Source of the DNA: Thiobacillus denitrificans DSM 12475
GTDB taxonomy: Bacteria; Pseudomonadota; Gammaproteobacteria; Burkholderiales; Thiobacillaceae
Direction of reading: 5' to 3'
Assembly (NCBI RefSeq): GCF_000376425.1
Contig: NZ_AQWL01000006.1
Span: forward strand, 1 to 64,000
DNA: 64,000 bases
Part shown: piece after piece, positions 39,891 to 49,908 of the stretch
Layout: the number at the start of each line of letters is the position of its first letter
Position numbering within the stretch: the first letter of the stretch is position 1
Notes under the pieces: model-generated
Told to the model about the DNA's origin: nothing
Database searches by the model: none
What the model saw: only the letters and a program-made list of their open reading frames with translations
Made by a program: the position numbers and the translations under genes

Positions 39891-40574
39891 TCAGGCCGCG
39901 GCGAGCGCTTGCGTTGCTTCGGTTTCAAGCTGCAGTTTCAGGTCGTCCGGAAGATTGAGCTTGCGCCCCAGTTCGTCGAGGTAGGCGCGCTCCATGAAGC
40001 TTTCGGCATCCACCGCGAGCACGCTCACCAGGTACATCTCGCTCGCGACTTCCATCGATCCGGCGGCGGCAGCCACGTCGGCCGGGTCGAGCGGGCGCGC
40101 CACTTCGGCGTCGATCCAGCTGCGCAGCGCGGGGTCGTCGGCCAGCGCAGCAAGCTTGTCTTCGATCAGGCCGCGCTCGCGCGTGTCGATATGGCCGTCC
40201 GACTTGGCGGCGGCGATCAGTGCTTTCAGCACCGCGCGGCTGTGGTCTTCCGATGCCGGCGCCGGCAGAAATTGCGTGGGCGCGGCGCCCGCTGCGCCCG
40301 GCGCGGACTTCCCTCGCTGCCAGTCGCTGTAGGCACGGAACGCCAGCGCGCCGAGCGCCGCGGCGCCGCCGTAGGCCAATGCCTTGCCGCCGAATTTGCG
40401 CACCCGTTTATCACCCAGCAGCAGTCCCAGCACGCCGCCGGCGAGCATGCCGGTGCCGAAGTTGGCGTAGCCGGGCCTGGCGGGCGCGCCCGTATCGGCA
40501 CGGCTGCCCAGGGTTTCCGACAGCATGGACTGGCCGGAGCTCAGCAATTGGTCGAGCAGGTTTTTTGCATTCAT
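39891..40574 (-). CDS. TerB-like/DUF533 (YebE-type) protein
   Basis: The 227-residue protein has an N-terminal helix, a glycine-rich hydrophobic segment (GTGMLAGGVLGLLLGDKRVRKFGGKALAYGGAAALGALA) and a C-terminal all-helical TerB-like domain from about residue 110 with LIAAAKSDGHIDTRERGLIEDKL. TerB-fold domains occur in tellurite resistance and envelope stress proteins; YebE is part of the Cpx-type response in E. coli. The substrate or partner is unknown. Confidence 0.85.
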   Translation of the reverse strand: MNAKNLLDQLLSSGQSMLSETLGSRADTGAPARPGYANFGTGMLAGGVLGLLLGDKRVRKFGGKALAYGGAAALGALAFRAYSDWQRGKSAPGAAGAAPTQFLPAPASEDHSRAVLKALIAAAKSDGHIDTRERGLIEDKLAALADDPALRSWIDAEVARPLDPADVAAAAGSMEVASEMYLVSVLAVDAESFMERAYLDELGRKLNLPDDLKLQLETEATQALAAA

Positions 40575-40644
40575 GGCGGCAGGTCATCAACATGGCAGTG
40601 TCGTTGGCAGACCTGCCGCAGCGGCGCGAAGTTCCGTGCGCGCT

Positions 40645-41181
40645 TCAGCCGGCCCTGGGCGGCCGCTTGTCGAGTTTTCGCTGCAGGGTGCGGCGGTGCA
40701 TTTTCAGGGCGCGTGCGGTGGCCGAGATATTGCCGTCGTGCTCGTTCAGCACCTTCTGGATGTGCTCCCATTCCAGCCGGGCGACCGACAGCGGCTCGGG
40801 GCTGACTTCCAGCGCCGTATCGTCGGGCCGGTCACGCAGCAGCGCGGCGAGGATTTCGTCGGCATCCGCCGGCTTGGCCAGGTAATGCCGGGCGCCCAGC
40901 CGTACCGCCGCGACCGCGGTGGCGATGCTGGCATAGCCGGTGAGCACGACGATGGCGGGGGCGGGGGTGCGCGCGGCAAGCTGCGAAACGACTTTCAGCC
41001 CCGAGTCGCCGGGCAGTTTCAGATCGACGATCGCATGGCTGGGGGCGAACGCTTCCGCGGCGGCCTCGGCGGCAATGGCGTCGTGCGCCAGGGCGACGTT
41101 GAAGCCGCGCTTGCCCATGGCGCGCGACAAGGCGGCGGCAAAATCGGCATCGTCCTCGACGATCAGAAGTTTCATGCTCAT
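40645..41181 (-). CDS. regA: RegA/PrrA-type redox response regulator
   Basis: The 178-residue protein has a receiver domain with phosphorylation site D53 in IVDLKLPGDSG and a C-terminal Fis-type helix-turn-helix (EHIQKVLNEHDGNISATARALKMHRRTLQRKL), the RegA/PrrA/ActR/RoxR layout. These regulators switch respiration, carbon fixation and hydrogen or nitrogen metabolism with redox state. Its start overlaps the stop of the regB-like kinase as ATGA. Confidence 0.92.
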   Translation of the reverse strand: MSMKLLIVEDDADFAAALSRAMGKRGFNVALAHDAIAAEAAAEAFAPSHAIVDLKLPGDSGLKVVSQLAARTPAPAIVVLTGYASIATAVAAVRLGARHYLAKPADADEILAALLRDRPDDTALEVSPEPLSVARLEWEHIQKVLNEHDGNISATARALKMHRRTLQRKLDKRPPRAG

Positions 41182-42434
41182 GTCGTTTGATCCCAGGGTA
41201 GCGTGATGCGCACGCGGGTGCCGCCACCATCGCGTTCGTCGAGAAGGAGCGTCCCGCCCAGCCGTTCCAGCGTGGCGTGGGTGAGCGCCAGCCCCATGCC
41301 CCAGCCGCGCCCCGGCTTGTTGCTGAACTGGATGCGCCCGGCCTGCGCTTTGCGTTCAGGGGAAAAGCCCGGACCGCGGTCGGCGATGTCGATCACGAGC
41401 ATGCCGCTGTCCATTTCCGCGCTGAATTCAACCGCATCGGGCGAAGCGTCGGCCGCATTGTTCAGCACATTCAGGATCGCCTGTTCGAGCCCGTCGGGCG
41501 GGCTGAAACTGCGGCTTGTGGACGGCGGCGCGCCCAGCAGCTGCGCATCCGGGCGCAACACTTGCCAGCGTTCGATCAGCGCGGCAAGCCAGGCGTCGAG
41601 CGGCTGCGCCGCCGGCGTGCCGTCCTGCGCGCGGGCGGCGAGCTGGGTGAGGATGCGCTTGCACGCCTGCGCCTGCCGTTCGAGCAGGCGGCAGTCGTTG
41701 CCGATGTCGGGGTCGTTGGCGAACTCGCTGGCGAGTTCGTGCGCAGTGGTCTGGATGGTGGCGAGCGGGGTGGCGAGTTCGTGCGCCGCCAGCGCGGCCT
41801 GGGTGCCGAGCGCCACGATGCGTTCGTCGCGCAACTGCTTTTCGCGCAGGGCGGACAACTCCTGGTCGCGCGCGCGCAATCCGGCGTGCATGCGGGTGAC
41901 GAAAAATGCGATCAGGCCTGCGCTGACGAGGAAATTGAACCACATGCCGCCGAGGTGCATGCCGTGGGCGGCGAGCGGATCGGAGATCGCCAGCGGCTGG
42001 TAAAAAAACAGCAGCAGCGTATAGAAGCCGGCCGCCACCGCCGCCAGCAGCCATACCCAGCGCGGACGCAGGCTGATGGCGGCGATGACGATCGGCACCA
42101 GCATCAGCGAGACGAAGGGATTGGTGGCGCCGCCGCTGAAGTACAGCAGCAGCGCAAACAGGGAAAGGTCGGCCAGCAGATGCGCCAGAAACTCCATCTG
42201 GGTGGCGGGAATGTCCTGCCGCAGCCGCCAGGCGGTGGCCACAACAAACAGCCCCATCAGCGCCAGCAGCGAACCCATCGGCAGGAGCGGCACCGGAATG
42301 TGGATGCCCCAGTGCAGCCAGGTGATGCCCGCCGCCCAGCCGGCAAGCAGCGATACGCGTACCGCCAGCAGCCGTCCCAGCAGGGCATGCGCGGGCAGTG
42401 TGGACGACAGCGTGAAATCGGTTGCAGACGGCAT
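41178..42434 (-). CDS. regB: RegB/PrrB-type redox sensor histidine kinase
   Basis: The 418-residue kinase has about six N-terminal membrane helices and the quinone-sensing GGATNPF motif at residues 101-107. The H box is LAAHELATPLATI with H218. A cysteine at 258 in ERQAQACKRIL is 40 residues after the histidine, the same spacing as H225 and the redox-active Cys265 of Rhodobacter RegB. The ATP domain has NVLNNAADA, DRGPGFSPE and GMGLALTHATLE. It forms an operon with regA. Confidence 0.93.
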   Translation of the reverse strand: MPSATDFTLSSTLPAHALLGRLLAVRVSLLAGWAAGITWLHWGIHIPVPLLPMGSLLALMGLFVVATAWRLRQDIPATQMEFLAHLLADLSLFALLLYFSGGATNPFVSLMLVPIVIAAISLRPRWVWLLAAVAAGFYTLLLFFYQPLAISDPLAAHGMHLGGMWFNFLVSAGLIAFFVTRMHAGLRARDQELSALREKQLRDERIVALGTQAALAAHELATPLATIQTTAHELASEFANDPDIGNDCRLLERQAQACKRILTQLAARAQDGTPAAQPLDAWLAALIERWQVLRPDAQLLGAPPSTSRSFSPPDGLEQAILNVLNNAADASPDAVEFSAEMDSGMLVIDIADRGPGFSPERKAQAGRIQFSNKPGRGWGMGLALTHATLERLGGTLLLDERDGGGTRVRITLPWDQTT

Positions 42435-42474
42435 GGCGGCATTGTAATCCGCGCATTGCGATACACCGTGGGGT

Positions 42475-42504
42475 GCGACAATTTGTCCGGTTGCGTGCGC
42501 AACC
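42475..42504. promoter_or_regulatory. Palindromes in the regB upstream region
   Basis: Two close palindromes lie 41-70 bp before regB, in the gap to the divergent copper receptor gene: GACAATTTGTC (42477-42487) within GCGACAATTTGTCCG, and GGTTGCGTGCGCAACC (42489-42504). The first resembles the loose RegA-type GCGNC-N5-GNC pattern, so autoregulation is possible. This is inference from pattern only. Confidence 0.4.
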
Positions 42505-42660
42505 TGCGCGCCAGGTAATGCGTTCGACCCATGCGCTGCTGTCTACGCAGCGGCATTTTCCGGCGCGGTCACGCGCTCTGCGACGATTTGCCACATTCCG
42601 CGGGCACGCCTGAAACAGGACAATCGAGTCCCTTTTGTTCTCTTTCGGAGCGTGATCGAC

Positions 42661-44958
42661 ATGCCGTGTCCTGTTTTTGCCCCCCGTCTGCTGCCGGCCC
42701 TGATTGCCGCCAGCCTGCTGCCGCTCGGCGCCAGCGCGAACGAAGCGCAATTGCCGACCGTCGAGGTGGTGGATACCCTGGAGAAGGCTGCACCGTTCGC
42801 CGCCGAGGTCAGGAATGCGCCGGCACTGCGTGCCACGACGAGCGACACGGCGAGCCTGCTCAGGGACGTTCCGGGGGTGGGCCTGTACGGTGCCGGCGGG
42901 ATCTCCAGCCTGCCCGCGATCCACGGGCTGGCGGACGACCGTCTGCGCATCAAGGTCGACGGCATGGACCTGATCTCGGCCTGCCCCAATCACATGAATC
43001 CGGCACTGTCCTACCTGGATCCGTCGCAGGTCGAATCGATCGGTGTCTACGCCGGCATCGCACCGGTCAGCGTCGGTGGCGACAGCATCGGCGGCGCGAT
43101 CGTCGCCAAGACCGCGGATCCCGTGTTCGCCAAGCCGGGCGAGGGCAGCCTCGTCAAGGGCGAGGTCGGCACCTACTACCGCAGCAACGGCAAGGCCAAA
43201 GGCGCCAACGCGGCAGCCACCTACGCGACCGAGGGGTTCAACATTTCCTATACCGGCGCCATCGCCCGATCGGACAACTACGACGCCGGCGGCAACTTCA
43301 AGGACAGACTCTTCGTCGCGGGAACGCCCGCCGGCTTCACCGGCCGCCCGGGGCACACCCTGCCGGCCGACGAAGTCGGTTCGACCGCGTACGACACGCG
43401 CAACCACACGCTGGGCCTGGCGTTCCGCGGCGGCAGCCATCTCTTCGAGGCAAAATTCGGCTACCAGGACATGCCCGAGCAACTGTGGCCAAACCAGCGC
43501 ATGGACCTGCTCGCCAACGAGCAGAAGCGCGTCAACCTGCGCTACGCCGGCGACCTCGCCTGGGGCAAACTGGAGGCGCGCGTCTACCATGAGGACGTCG
43601 AGCACTTCATGGACTTCGGCGCCGACAAGAAATACTGGTATCAGGCAGGAAACCCCGCTTATCTCGGTGCTCCTTGTGCTGGCCCCAGCGCAACCTGCGC
43701 CACCGGCATGCCGATGAATACGGAGAGCACCAACACCGGGGTCGTCGTCAAGGCCGATATCGACCTGACGCAGCAGGACCTGCTGCGCGTCGGCACCGAA
43801 TACCAGCGCTACCGGCTCGACGACTGGTGGCCGGCCTCGGGCGCGGGCATGTGGCCCAACGCCTTCCTGAACGTCAACGACGGCGAGCGCGACCGCGCGG
43901 CGGTCTTCGGCGAATGGGAAAGGCAGCACAGCCCGCAGTGGATGACGCTCGCCGGCGTGCGCTTCGAGCGGGTGAGCATGGATGCCGGGGAGGTGCATGG
44001 CTACAAGACGGCCGCGCCGGACTCGGGTAACCAGTTGCGAGACAGCGCCGCGTTCAACGCCGCGGATCGCTCGAAGACGGATAACAACTGGGACATGACC
44101 GTGTTGGCGCGCTACACGCCCGACGCCACTCGCGACATCGAGTTCGGCTTCGCCCACAAGACGCGTTCGCCCAACCTGCACGAGCGCTACGCCTGGTCGA
44201 CCTGGCAGATGGCGGCGCTGATGGTCAACTGGGCCGGCGACGGCAACGGCTACATCGGCAACCTCGACCTCGACCCCGAGCAGGCCAATACCGTGTCCGC
44301 GACCTTCGACTGGCACGCGGCCGATCGCAGCTGGGAGCTCAAGGCCACGCCGTACTACACCCATGTCACCGACTACGTCGACGCGGTCCAGTGGAACGCC
44401 GCGGCGAACGCGCCGGGCACGACGCTGGTGACTGACCAGTTCACGGTACTCAAGTTCGCCAACCAGTCGGCGCGGCTCTACGGCATCGACCTGTCGGGCA
44501 AGATGCCGCTGGCGAAGACCGACACGGGTGAGTATGGACTCAAGGGTCTCGTCAGCTACACCCGGGGCGAGAACCGTGATACCGGCGACAACCTCTACAA
44601 CATCATGCCGCTCAACGCCAGGCTGACGCTGACGCACAAGCTGCGCGGCTGGGACAACGCCGCCGAAGTGGTGATGGTCGGCCGCAAGGATGACGTCTCC
44701 GCCATGCGCAACGAGATGGAAACCCCCGGCTACGCGCTCCTCAACCTGCGCGGCAGCCATGCGTGGAAAAAACTGCGTGTCGATTTCGGCGTGGAGAACG
44801 TGTTCGACCGTCTTTACTACCATCCGCTCGGCGGCGCCTATATCGGCCAGGGCACGACGATGACCGCCAGCACCACGGCAATGACCGTGCCGCAATGGGG
44901 TACCCCGGTTCCAGGCATGGGCCGTTCGATCTACACTGCCTTGAATTACCAGTTCTGA
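42661..44958 (+). CDS. TonB-dependent copper receptor (OprC/NosA type)
   Basis: The 765-residue outer membrane receptor has a signal peptide (LIAASLLPLGASA), a plug with ISSLPAIHGLADDRLRIKVDGMDL, and right after it CPNHMNP, the CxxxM copper ligand pair described for Pseudomonas OprC. The barrel ends in ALNYQF. OprC/NosA proteins import copper and in denitrifiers support nitrous oxide reductase. ATG 42661 has GGAG 10 bases upstream; GTG 42652 is too close to that site. The PCuAC gene follows after 13 bp, supporting copper as the ligand. Confidence 0.9.
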   Translation: MPCPVFAPRLLPALIAASLLPLGASANEAQLPTVEVVDTLEKAAPFAAEVRNAPALRATTSDTASLLRDVPGVGLYGAGGISSLPAIHGLADDRLRIKVDGMDLISACPNHMNPALSYLDPSQVESIGVYAGIAPVSVGGDSIGGAIVAKTADPVFAKPGEGSLVKGEVGTYYRSNGKAKGANAAATYATEGFNISYTGAIARSDNYDAGGNFKDRLFVAGTPAGFTGRPGHTLPADEVGSTAYDTRNHTLGLAFRGGSHLFEAKFGYQDMPEQLWPNQRMDLLANEQKRVNLRYAGDLAWGKLEARVYHEDVEHFMDFGADKKYWYQAGNPAYLGAPCAGPSATCATGMPMNTESTNTGVVVKADIDLTQQDLLRVGTEYQRYRLDDWWPASGAGMWPNAFLNVNDGERDRAAVFGEWERQHSPQWMTLAGVRFERVSMDAGEVHGYKTAAPDSGNQLRDSAAFNAADRSKTDNNWDMTVLARYTPDATRDIEFGFAHKTRSPNLHERYAWSTWQMAALMVNWAGDGNGYIGNLDLDPEQANTVSATFDWHAADRSWELKATPYYTHVTDYVDAVQWNAAANAPGTTLVTDQFTVLKFANQSARLYGIDLSGKMPLAKTDTGEYGLKGLVSYTRGENRDTGDNLYNIMPLNARLTLTHKLRGWDNAAEVVMVGRKDDVSAMRNEMETPGYALLNLRGSHAWKKLRVDFGVENVFDRLYYHPLGGAYIGQGTTMTASTTAMTVPQWGTPVPGMGRSIYTALNYQF

Positions 44959-44971
44959 AGAGGAGTTATCG

Positions 44972-45430
44972 ATGAAAGCGCTTGTTGCCGCCGTGCTCCT
45001 GGCCAGTGCCGCCGGCCTGCCTGCCTGGGCCGCCAATATCGGCGTGACCGACGCGTGGGTGCGCGCCACCATGCCGGGGCAGCCGGTCAGCGGCGCTTAC
45101 ATGCAGCTCCGGGCCGATGCCGATGCGCGTCTGATCGGCGCATCCAGCCAGGCGGTGCCGCGGGTGGAGGTGCACGAAATGAAAATGGACGGCGGCGTGA
45201 TGCGCATGCGCGAAGTGAAGGCGATCGACCTGCCGCAAGGCAAGACGGTTACGCTCAAGCCTGGCGGCTTTCACATCATGCTGATGAATCTGAAAAAGCC
45301 GATTGCAGCAGGTGATGTCATTCCGCTCACCCTGGTGGTCGAGTCCGGCGGCAAACGGCAGACGGTCGAGGTGAATGCGGTCGCACGCGCCGCCCGCATG
45401 GATGGTGGCGCGGCGCATCGGCATCACTGA
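44972..45430 (+). CDS. Periplasmic copper chaperone PCu(A)C
   Basis: The 152-residue precursor has a signal peptide ending AWAA and the DUF461/PCuAC fold with DAWVRATMPGQPVSGAYM, a VEVHEMKMDGGVMRMR stretch supplying the H(M)X10MX-type copper ligands, and GGFHIMLMNLKKPI. A C-terminal HRHH adds possible copper ligands. It hands Cu(I) to cytochrome oxidase or to other cuproproteins. It forms an operon with the copper receptor and converges on hvfC. Confidence 0.93.
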   Translation: MKALVAAVLLASAAGLPAWAANIGVTDAWVRATMPGQPVSGAYMQLRADADARLIGASSQAVPRVEVHEMKMDGGVMRMREVKAIDLPQGKTVTLKPGGFHIMLMNLKKPIAAGDVIPLTLVVESGGKRQTVEVNAVARAARMDGGAAHRHH

Positions 45431-45536
45431 GGCAGCGCGGTGCGTGTGGTGCCTGCGGCGGCGCAGGCGGTTCGGTCTGAAGCCCGGAACGCCGCCTTTT
45501 GATCCTCAATACGCATCGCGCACGCGGCATGCCGGG

Positions 45537-46298
45537 TCAGGCCACGCAGGTTCCCGCAATGACACCGCGTGCGCGCAGGTCCTCCAATAATGCTGTGCCG
45601 GCCTGCAGGATGAGCGCAGGGTCGGGATGGCGGCTTTCCGCGGCGAGGCCTGCCAGCGCGGCACGCCCGTTCAGCGTGCCGCGCTCCAGCAGGGTCAGCA
45701 GGCGTGCGGTGAATGCGTTGATTTCGCTGAACTGCACCCGGTCGGCTGCGTCGCGGAACACCAGCAGCCAGGTTTCGGCAGGCTGAATCTTGCGGCGCGG
45801 AGCGATCCGGTGCACGGGCCAGTCGTAGCGCAGGTTGGCCAGCACCGGATTCAGCACGGGGACGTCGTCGAGCAGATCGCCCTGCGCATCGACACCGCAG
45901 GCGATGCTGCGATTCGATACCGACAGCACCAGTTCGATCCATTCGTAATGGGCCAGCGCCAGGGTGAAAGGCGGATAGCCTTGCGCCGGGGCCCATTCGT
46001 TCTGCAGGAACTGCACAAACTCGTCCGGGATCTGGCGAAAGTAGGGCGTGCGGCTGCGGTGCGTGCTGAAGAAGACGCGCACCAGCCGGGACCATTTGCG
46101 GGCGCCGAGCACCTGCCGCAGCACCGGAAAGCAGGAAAGCAGAAAGCTCTCGACGTTGTTGAACAGGATTGCGTTGTAAACCTTCATGCGCCGCGCCGCG
46201 ACGCCGGCCGGACGCGGATGTGCCTGCGGGTCGCGGATGTGCGCGGCGAAGGCGAGCTGATAGCGCTGGAATTCAGGAAGCGCGGACGGCTCGCTCAT
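45537..46298 (-). CDS. hvfC: HvfC-type partner protein (DUF2063)
   Basis: The 253-residue protein has the DUF2063 N-terminal domain with [30 protein letters not shown] and a [23 protein letters not shown] segment, then a C-terminal domain with [25 protein letters not shown]. In known systems HvfC is the recognition partner that presents the precursor peptide to the HvfB iron enzyme. Its start lies 26 bp inside the hvfB end, so the two are coupled. Confidence 0.9.
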   Translation of the reverse strand: MSEPSALPEFQRYQLAFAAHIRDPQAHPRPAGVAARRMKVYNAILFNNVESFLLSCFPVLRQVLGARKWSRLVRVFFSTHRSRTPYFRQIPDEFVQFLQNEWAPAQGYPPFTLALAHYEWIELVLSVSNRSIACGVDAQGDLLDDVPVLNPVLANLRYDWPVHRIAPRRKIQPAETWLLVFRDAADRVQFSEINAFTARLLTLLERGTLNGRAALAGLAAESRHPDPALILQAGTALLEDLRARGVIAGTCVA

Positions 46299-47124
46299 GG
46301 GCTTGGTGCGCGGCCTGGATGCGGGCGATGCGTTCGACCTCGCGCGTCAGTTCGGCCAGCGGCGGAATGTTGAAGTCGCGTTCCAGCAGCGTGGGGGCGA
46401 CGCCGTGGATGCGGTAGGTTTCATCGAGCAGCGCCCATACCGGGTCGATCACGGCGGCGCCGTGGGTGTCGATCAGCAGATCGTCCGCTTCCCGGTAATG
46501 TCCCGCCATGTGCATGTAGACGATCCGTCCGGTGGGCAGGGTGCGGATGAATTCGACCGGGTCGTAGCGGTGGTTGACGCTGTTGACATAGACGTTGTTG
46601 ACGTCCAGATGCAGGTCGCAGTCGGCTTCGAGCAGCACCGCGCGGATGAAGTCCGCCTCGTCCATGTCGGCGATCGGCGCGGCAACGTAGAACGACGCGT
46701 TCTCGATGGCGATGCGGCGTTCCAGGATGTCCTGCGCGCGGCGGATGCGCGCGGCGACGTATTTCACCGCCTCCTCCGTGAAGGGGATCGGCAGCAGATC
46801 GTACAGGTGCCCGTCGTCCGAGCAGTACGACAGGTGTTCGGTATACAGCTGGATGCCGTGCGTATCCATGAATTGCCGCGTTTTATGCAGCAGCAGCTCG
46901 TCGAGCGGGGTCGGGCCGCCGAGCGACAGCGACAGGCCGTGACAGACGAACGGATAGCGTTCGGTAAAACAGCGCAAGTCGCGGCCATGCGCGCCACCCA
47001 GGTCGATCCAGTTCTCCGGAGCGAGTTCGAAGAAATCGATGGCAGCGGGGACCTGGATTTTCAGCGCGGCAATGAGCTCGCGCCGGAAGCCCAGCCCCGC
47101 GCCGGCAAGGCGCAGGGAGTTCAC
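46273..47124 (-). CDS. hvfB: HvfB-type multinuclear non-heme iron enzyme (MNIO, DUF692)
   Basis: The 283-residue TIM-barrel enzyme has the metal ligands and motifs of the MNIO/DUF692 family: [43 protein letters not shown] and [11 protein letters not shown]. Family members use mixed-valent iron to convert cysteines of precursor peptides, for example to oxazolone-thioamide groups that bind copper. It starts 13 bp after the precursor gene hvfA. Modification of HvfA here is inferred from this order. Confidence 0.93.
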   Translation of the reverse strand: MNSLRLAGAGLGFRRELIAALKIQVPAAIDFFELAPENWIDLGGAHGRDLRCFTERYPFVCHGLSLSLGGPTPLDELLLHKTRQFMDTHGIQLYTEHLSYCSDDGHLYDLLPIPFTEEAVKYVAARIRRAQDILERRIAIENASFYVAAPIADMDEADFIRAVLLEADCDLHLDVNNVYVNSVNHRYDPVEFIRTLPTGRIVYMHMAGHYREADDLLIDTHGAAVIDPVWALLDETYRIHGVAPTLLERDFNIPPLAELTREVERIARIQAAHQAHERAVRAS

Positions 47125-47137
47125 GGCAGGCCAGTGA

Positions 47138-47563
47138 TTATTTCGTCATGGTGCCGCTCTTGCCCGCACCGCATTTGCCTTCCCCTGCCTTCATGCCGCC
47201 GCATTTGCCCTCCATCATCTTGGCCATTTCATCCTTGTCGATGAAGCCATCCTTGTTGGCATCCTTCATGTCGAACATGGCTTCATGCTGCTTGGTGAAC
47301 TCTTCCCTGCTGACCTTGCCGTCCTGATTGGTATCGGCCATGCAGTTTTTGCCATCCTTGTCGGCTTTCATCATGGCGGCGCCGCACTTGCCCGCACCGC
47401 ACTTGCCTTCACCCATTTTCCCGGCGTCAGCAAGCATGTAGCCCTTGTCCAGGGATTGCATGGCGAAAGGGTTCTCGGCTGCGGAGGCGATGGGCGCTGC
47501 GCCAAGGGCAGCAGCAAATGCGGAACCAATAGCGACGGAAATCAGGGGTTTTTTGCTGGACAT
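47138..47563 (-). CDS. hvfA: HvfA-like copper-binding peptide precursor with EF-hands
   Basis: The 141-residue precursor has a long signal sequence ([23 protein letters not shown]) and repeated EGKCG-type motifs: EGKCG at 52-56, AGKCG at 57-61, EGKCG at 118-122 and 128-132, the sites modified by HvfB in this RiPP class. Between them lie two full 12-residue EF-hand loops, D77[12 protein letters not shown] and D101[12 protein letters not shown], plus a free C74. The combination of calcium loops and modified cysteine motifs is unusual. ATG 47563 follows AGAGA; the frame upstream has no support. Confidence 0.9.
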   Translation of the reverse strand: MSSKKPLISVAIGSAFAAALGAAPIASAAENPFAMQSLDKGYMLADAGKMGEGKCGAGKCGAAMMKADKDGKNCMADTNQDGKVSREEFTKQHEAMFDMKDANKDGFIDKDEMAKMMEGKCGGMKAGEGKCGAGKSGTMTK

Positions 47564-48053
47564 AATGTTCTCTCTAAATAACGGTTCGAATGGCTCAATA
47601 ACAACACAATGCACCGGAAGCCCGGTGGTTTTTATTGCAGGAAACCCATGAATCGGGTTTCTTTGGCAATCCTCTTTCGCTGCGCCGCCGGCACCGCGCT
47701 CCGGGCGGCCTCGCCTGCTGCCGTTTCATTCCGGAACAGGCGAAACCTTCCCCGAACGGCGCGCGGTTCCGGCCGTAGCCTTGGCGGACGGTCGTTTCAG
47801 CCGGGCGGCCGGCAAACGGTAGTCGTTCGTCCATGACCGGCGACGCAAGTTCCGTACTTCCCCGTACACCGGCGCCATTTTACGCCGCCCCGCCTTCAAT
47901 GCGCCGGTGAATGTCCGTTCCCGGTCTGGCATTGCCTGCTGTGCGGGTATTCGGCAGACGCGCACGCAGCGGCAAGCCGGGCTCTTGAAATGGAGATGGA
48001 GCGCCCCAGATCGGTTTTAGCAGAGTGTGTTTGTCAACCCGAAGGAGGACACC
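47564..48053. other. 490-bp intergenic region between hvfA and hsp20
   Basis: The two flanking genes diverge, so both promoters should be here. Two overlapping arginine-rich ORFs (plus strand 47609-47836, minus strand 47595-47834) lack ribosome sites and recognisable features and are not accepted. No clear operator, heat-shock or copper-regulator site was identified. Confidence 0.5.
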
Positions 48054-48476
48054 ATGGCCCATATCACCCGTTATGACCCGTTTGAAGCAGCCGATCCGCT
48101 GGATACCCTGTTCCGCGGTTTTTTCCGTCCGGTGCAGCTGGACAGGGAGGCACCGCAAATTCGTCTGGACGTGAAAGAGGATGAGAAAAGTTATGCCGTT
48201 CATGCCGATATTCCGGGCGTGGCCAAGGATGACATCCAGGTCACGATCGACGGCAACACCGTGGCGATCAGCGCCGAGGTGAAGAAAAACACCGAGCAGA
48301 AGGACGGTGAAAAAGTGCTGCGCCGCGAACGTTATTTCGGCCGCGTCGGTCGCAGCTTCGCGCTGGAACACGAGGTGGACGAAGCTGCCGCCACCGCCCG
48401 TTACCAGGACGGTGTGCTGCAACTGGTGCTGCCGAAGAAGGTCGCGACTGCGGCCAGGCGGCTGGCAGTGCAGTAA
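48054..48476 (+). CDS. Small heat-shock protein, Hsp20 family
   Basis: The 140-residue protein has an alpha-crystallin domain from about residue 38: IRLDVKEDEKSYAVHADIPGVAKDDIQVTIDGNTVAI, FGRVGRSFALEHEVDEAAATARYQDGVLQLVLPKK. It holds unfolded proteins without ATP. AAGGAGG lies 6 bases before the ATG. A terminator follows. Confidence 0.95.
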   Translation: MAHITRYDPFEAADPLDTLFRGFFRPVQLDREAPQIRLDVKEDEKSYAVHADIPGVAKDDIQVTIDGNTVAISAEVKKNTEQKDGEKVLRRERYFGRVGRSFALEHEVDEAAATARYQDGVLQLVLPKKVATAARRLAVQ

Positions 48477-48495
48477 ACGCAGTCCCGCGCAGTTG

Positions 48496-48521
48496 AAAAG
48501 GCGGCTTCGCGCCGCCTTTTC
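48496..48521 (+). terminator. Rho-independent terminator after hsp20
   Basis: AAAAGGCGGC and GCCGCCTTTT form a 10-bp stem with a TTCGC loop, 20 bp after the hsp20 stop. The A/T ends make it work on both strands. Confidence 0.88.
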
Positions 48522-48532
48522 TATTGGCGTAA

Positions 48533-49447
<915 letters not shown>

Positions 49448-49452
49448 GCGAT

Positions 49453-49908
49453 ATGCGCTACTGGCTGATGAAATCCGAACCCTCCGACGTCAGCATCGAC
49501 GACCTCGCCGCCATGCCCGAGCAGAGCGTCGCCTGGTACGGCGTGCGCAATTACCAGGCGCGCAATTTCATGCGCGACCAGATGCGGCCCGGCGACAAGG
49601 TGCTGTTCTACCATTCGTCGTGCGCCGAGCCGGGCATCGCCGGGCTGGCCGAGGTCAACGTGGCGGCATACCCCGATGCCACCCAGTTCGATCCGAAGAA
49701 CACGTACTTCGATCCCAAGGCGACGCCGGAAACGCCGCGCTGGTTCAACGTCGACGTCAGGCTGGTGAAGAAGACGCGGCTGATGCCGCTGAGGGAAATC
49801 CGCGGCTATCCCGAGCTCGCCCGCATGCGCATCCTGCAGAAAGGCAATCGCCTGTCGATCACGCCGGTCGACCCGGCCGAGTACGACTTCATCGTCAAGC
49901 ACCTGTGA
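49453..49908 (+). CDS. EVE-domain protein
   Basis: The 151-residue protein is a single EVE domain, a PUA-like fold that reads modified bases in RNA or DNA: YWLMKSEPSDVSIDDL, WYGVRNYQARNFMRDQMRPGDKVLFYHS and the closing ITPVDPAEYDFIV. The target is unknown. It starts 5 bp after argB and its stop overlaps the GTG of the next gene. Confidence 0.93.
   Translation: MRYWLMKSEPSDVSIDDLAAMPEQSVAWYGVRNYQARNFMRDQMRPGDKVLFYHSSCAEPGIAGLAEVNVAAYPDATQFDPKNTYFDPKATPETPRWFNVDVRLVKKTRLMPLREIRGYPELARMRILQKGNRLSITPVDPAEYDFIVKHL

Noticed and set aside
41428-45072. A 1,214-codon minus-strand ORF
   Set aside because: It lies opposite the copper receptor and partly over regB in another frame. Its composition is that of an antisense shadow.
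47595-47836. Overlapping arginine-rich ORFs between hvfA and hsp20
   Set aside because: No ribosome site, no conserved-looking segment, and both strands are open equally.
45431-48053. A DoxX-like hvfD gene expected with hvfABC
   Set aside because: No ORF with four hydrophobic helices of DoxX type is present beside the operon.
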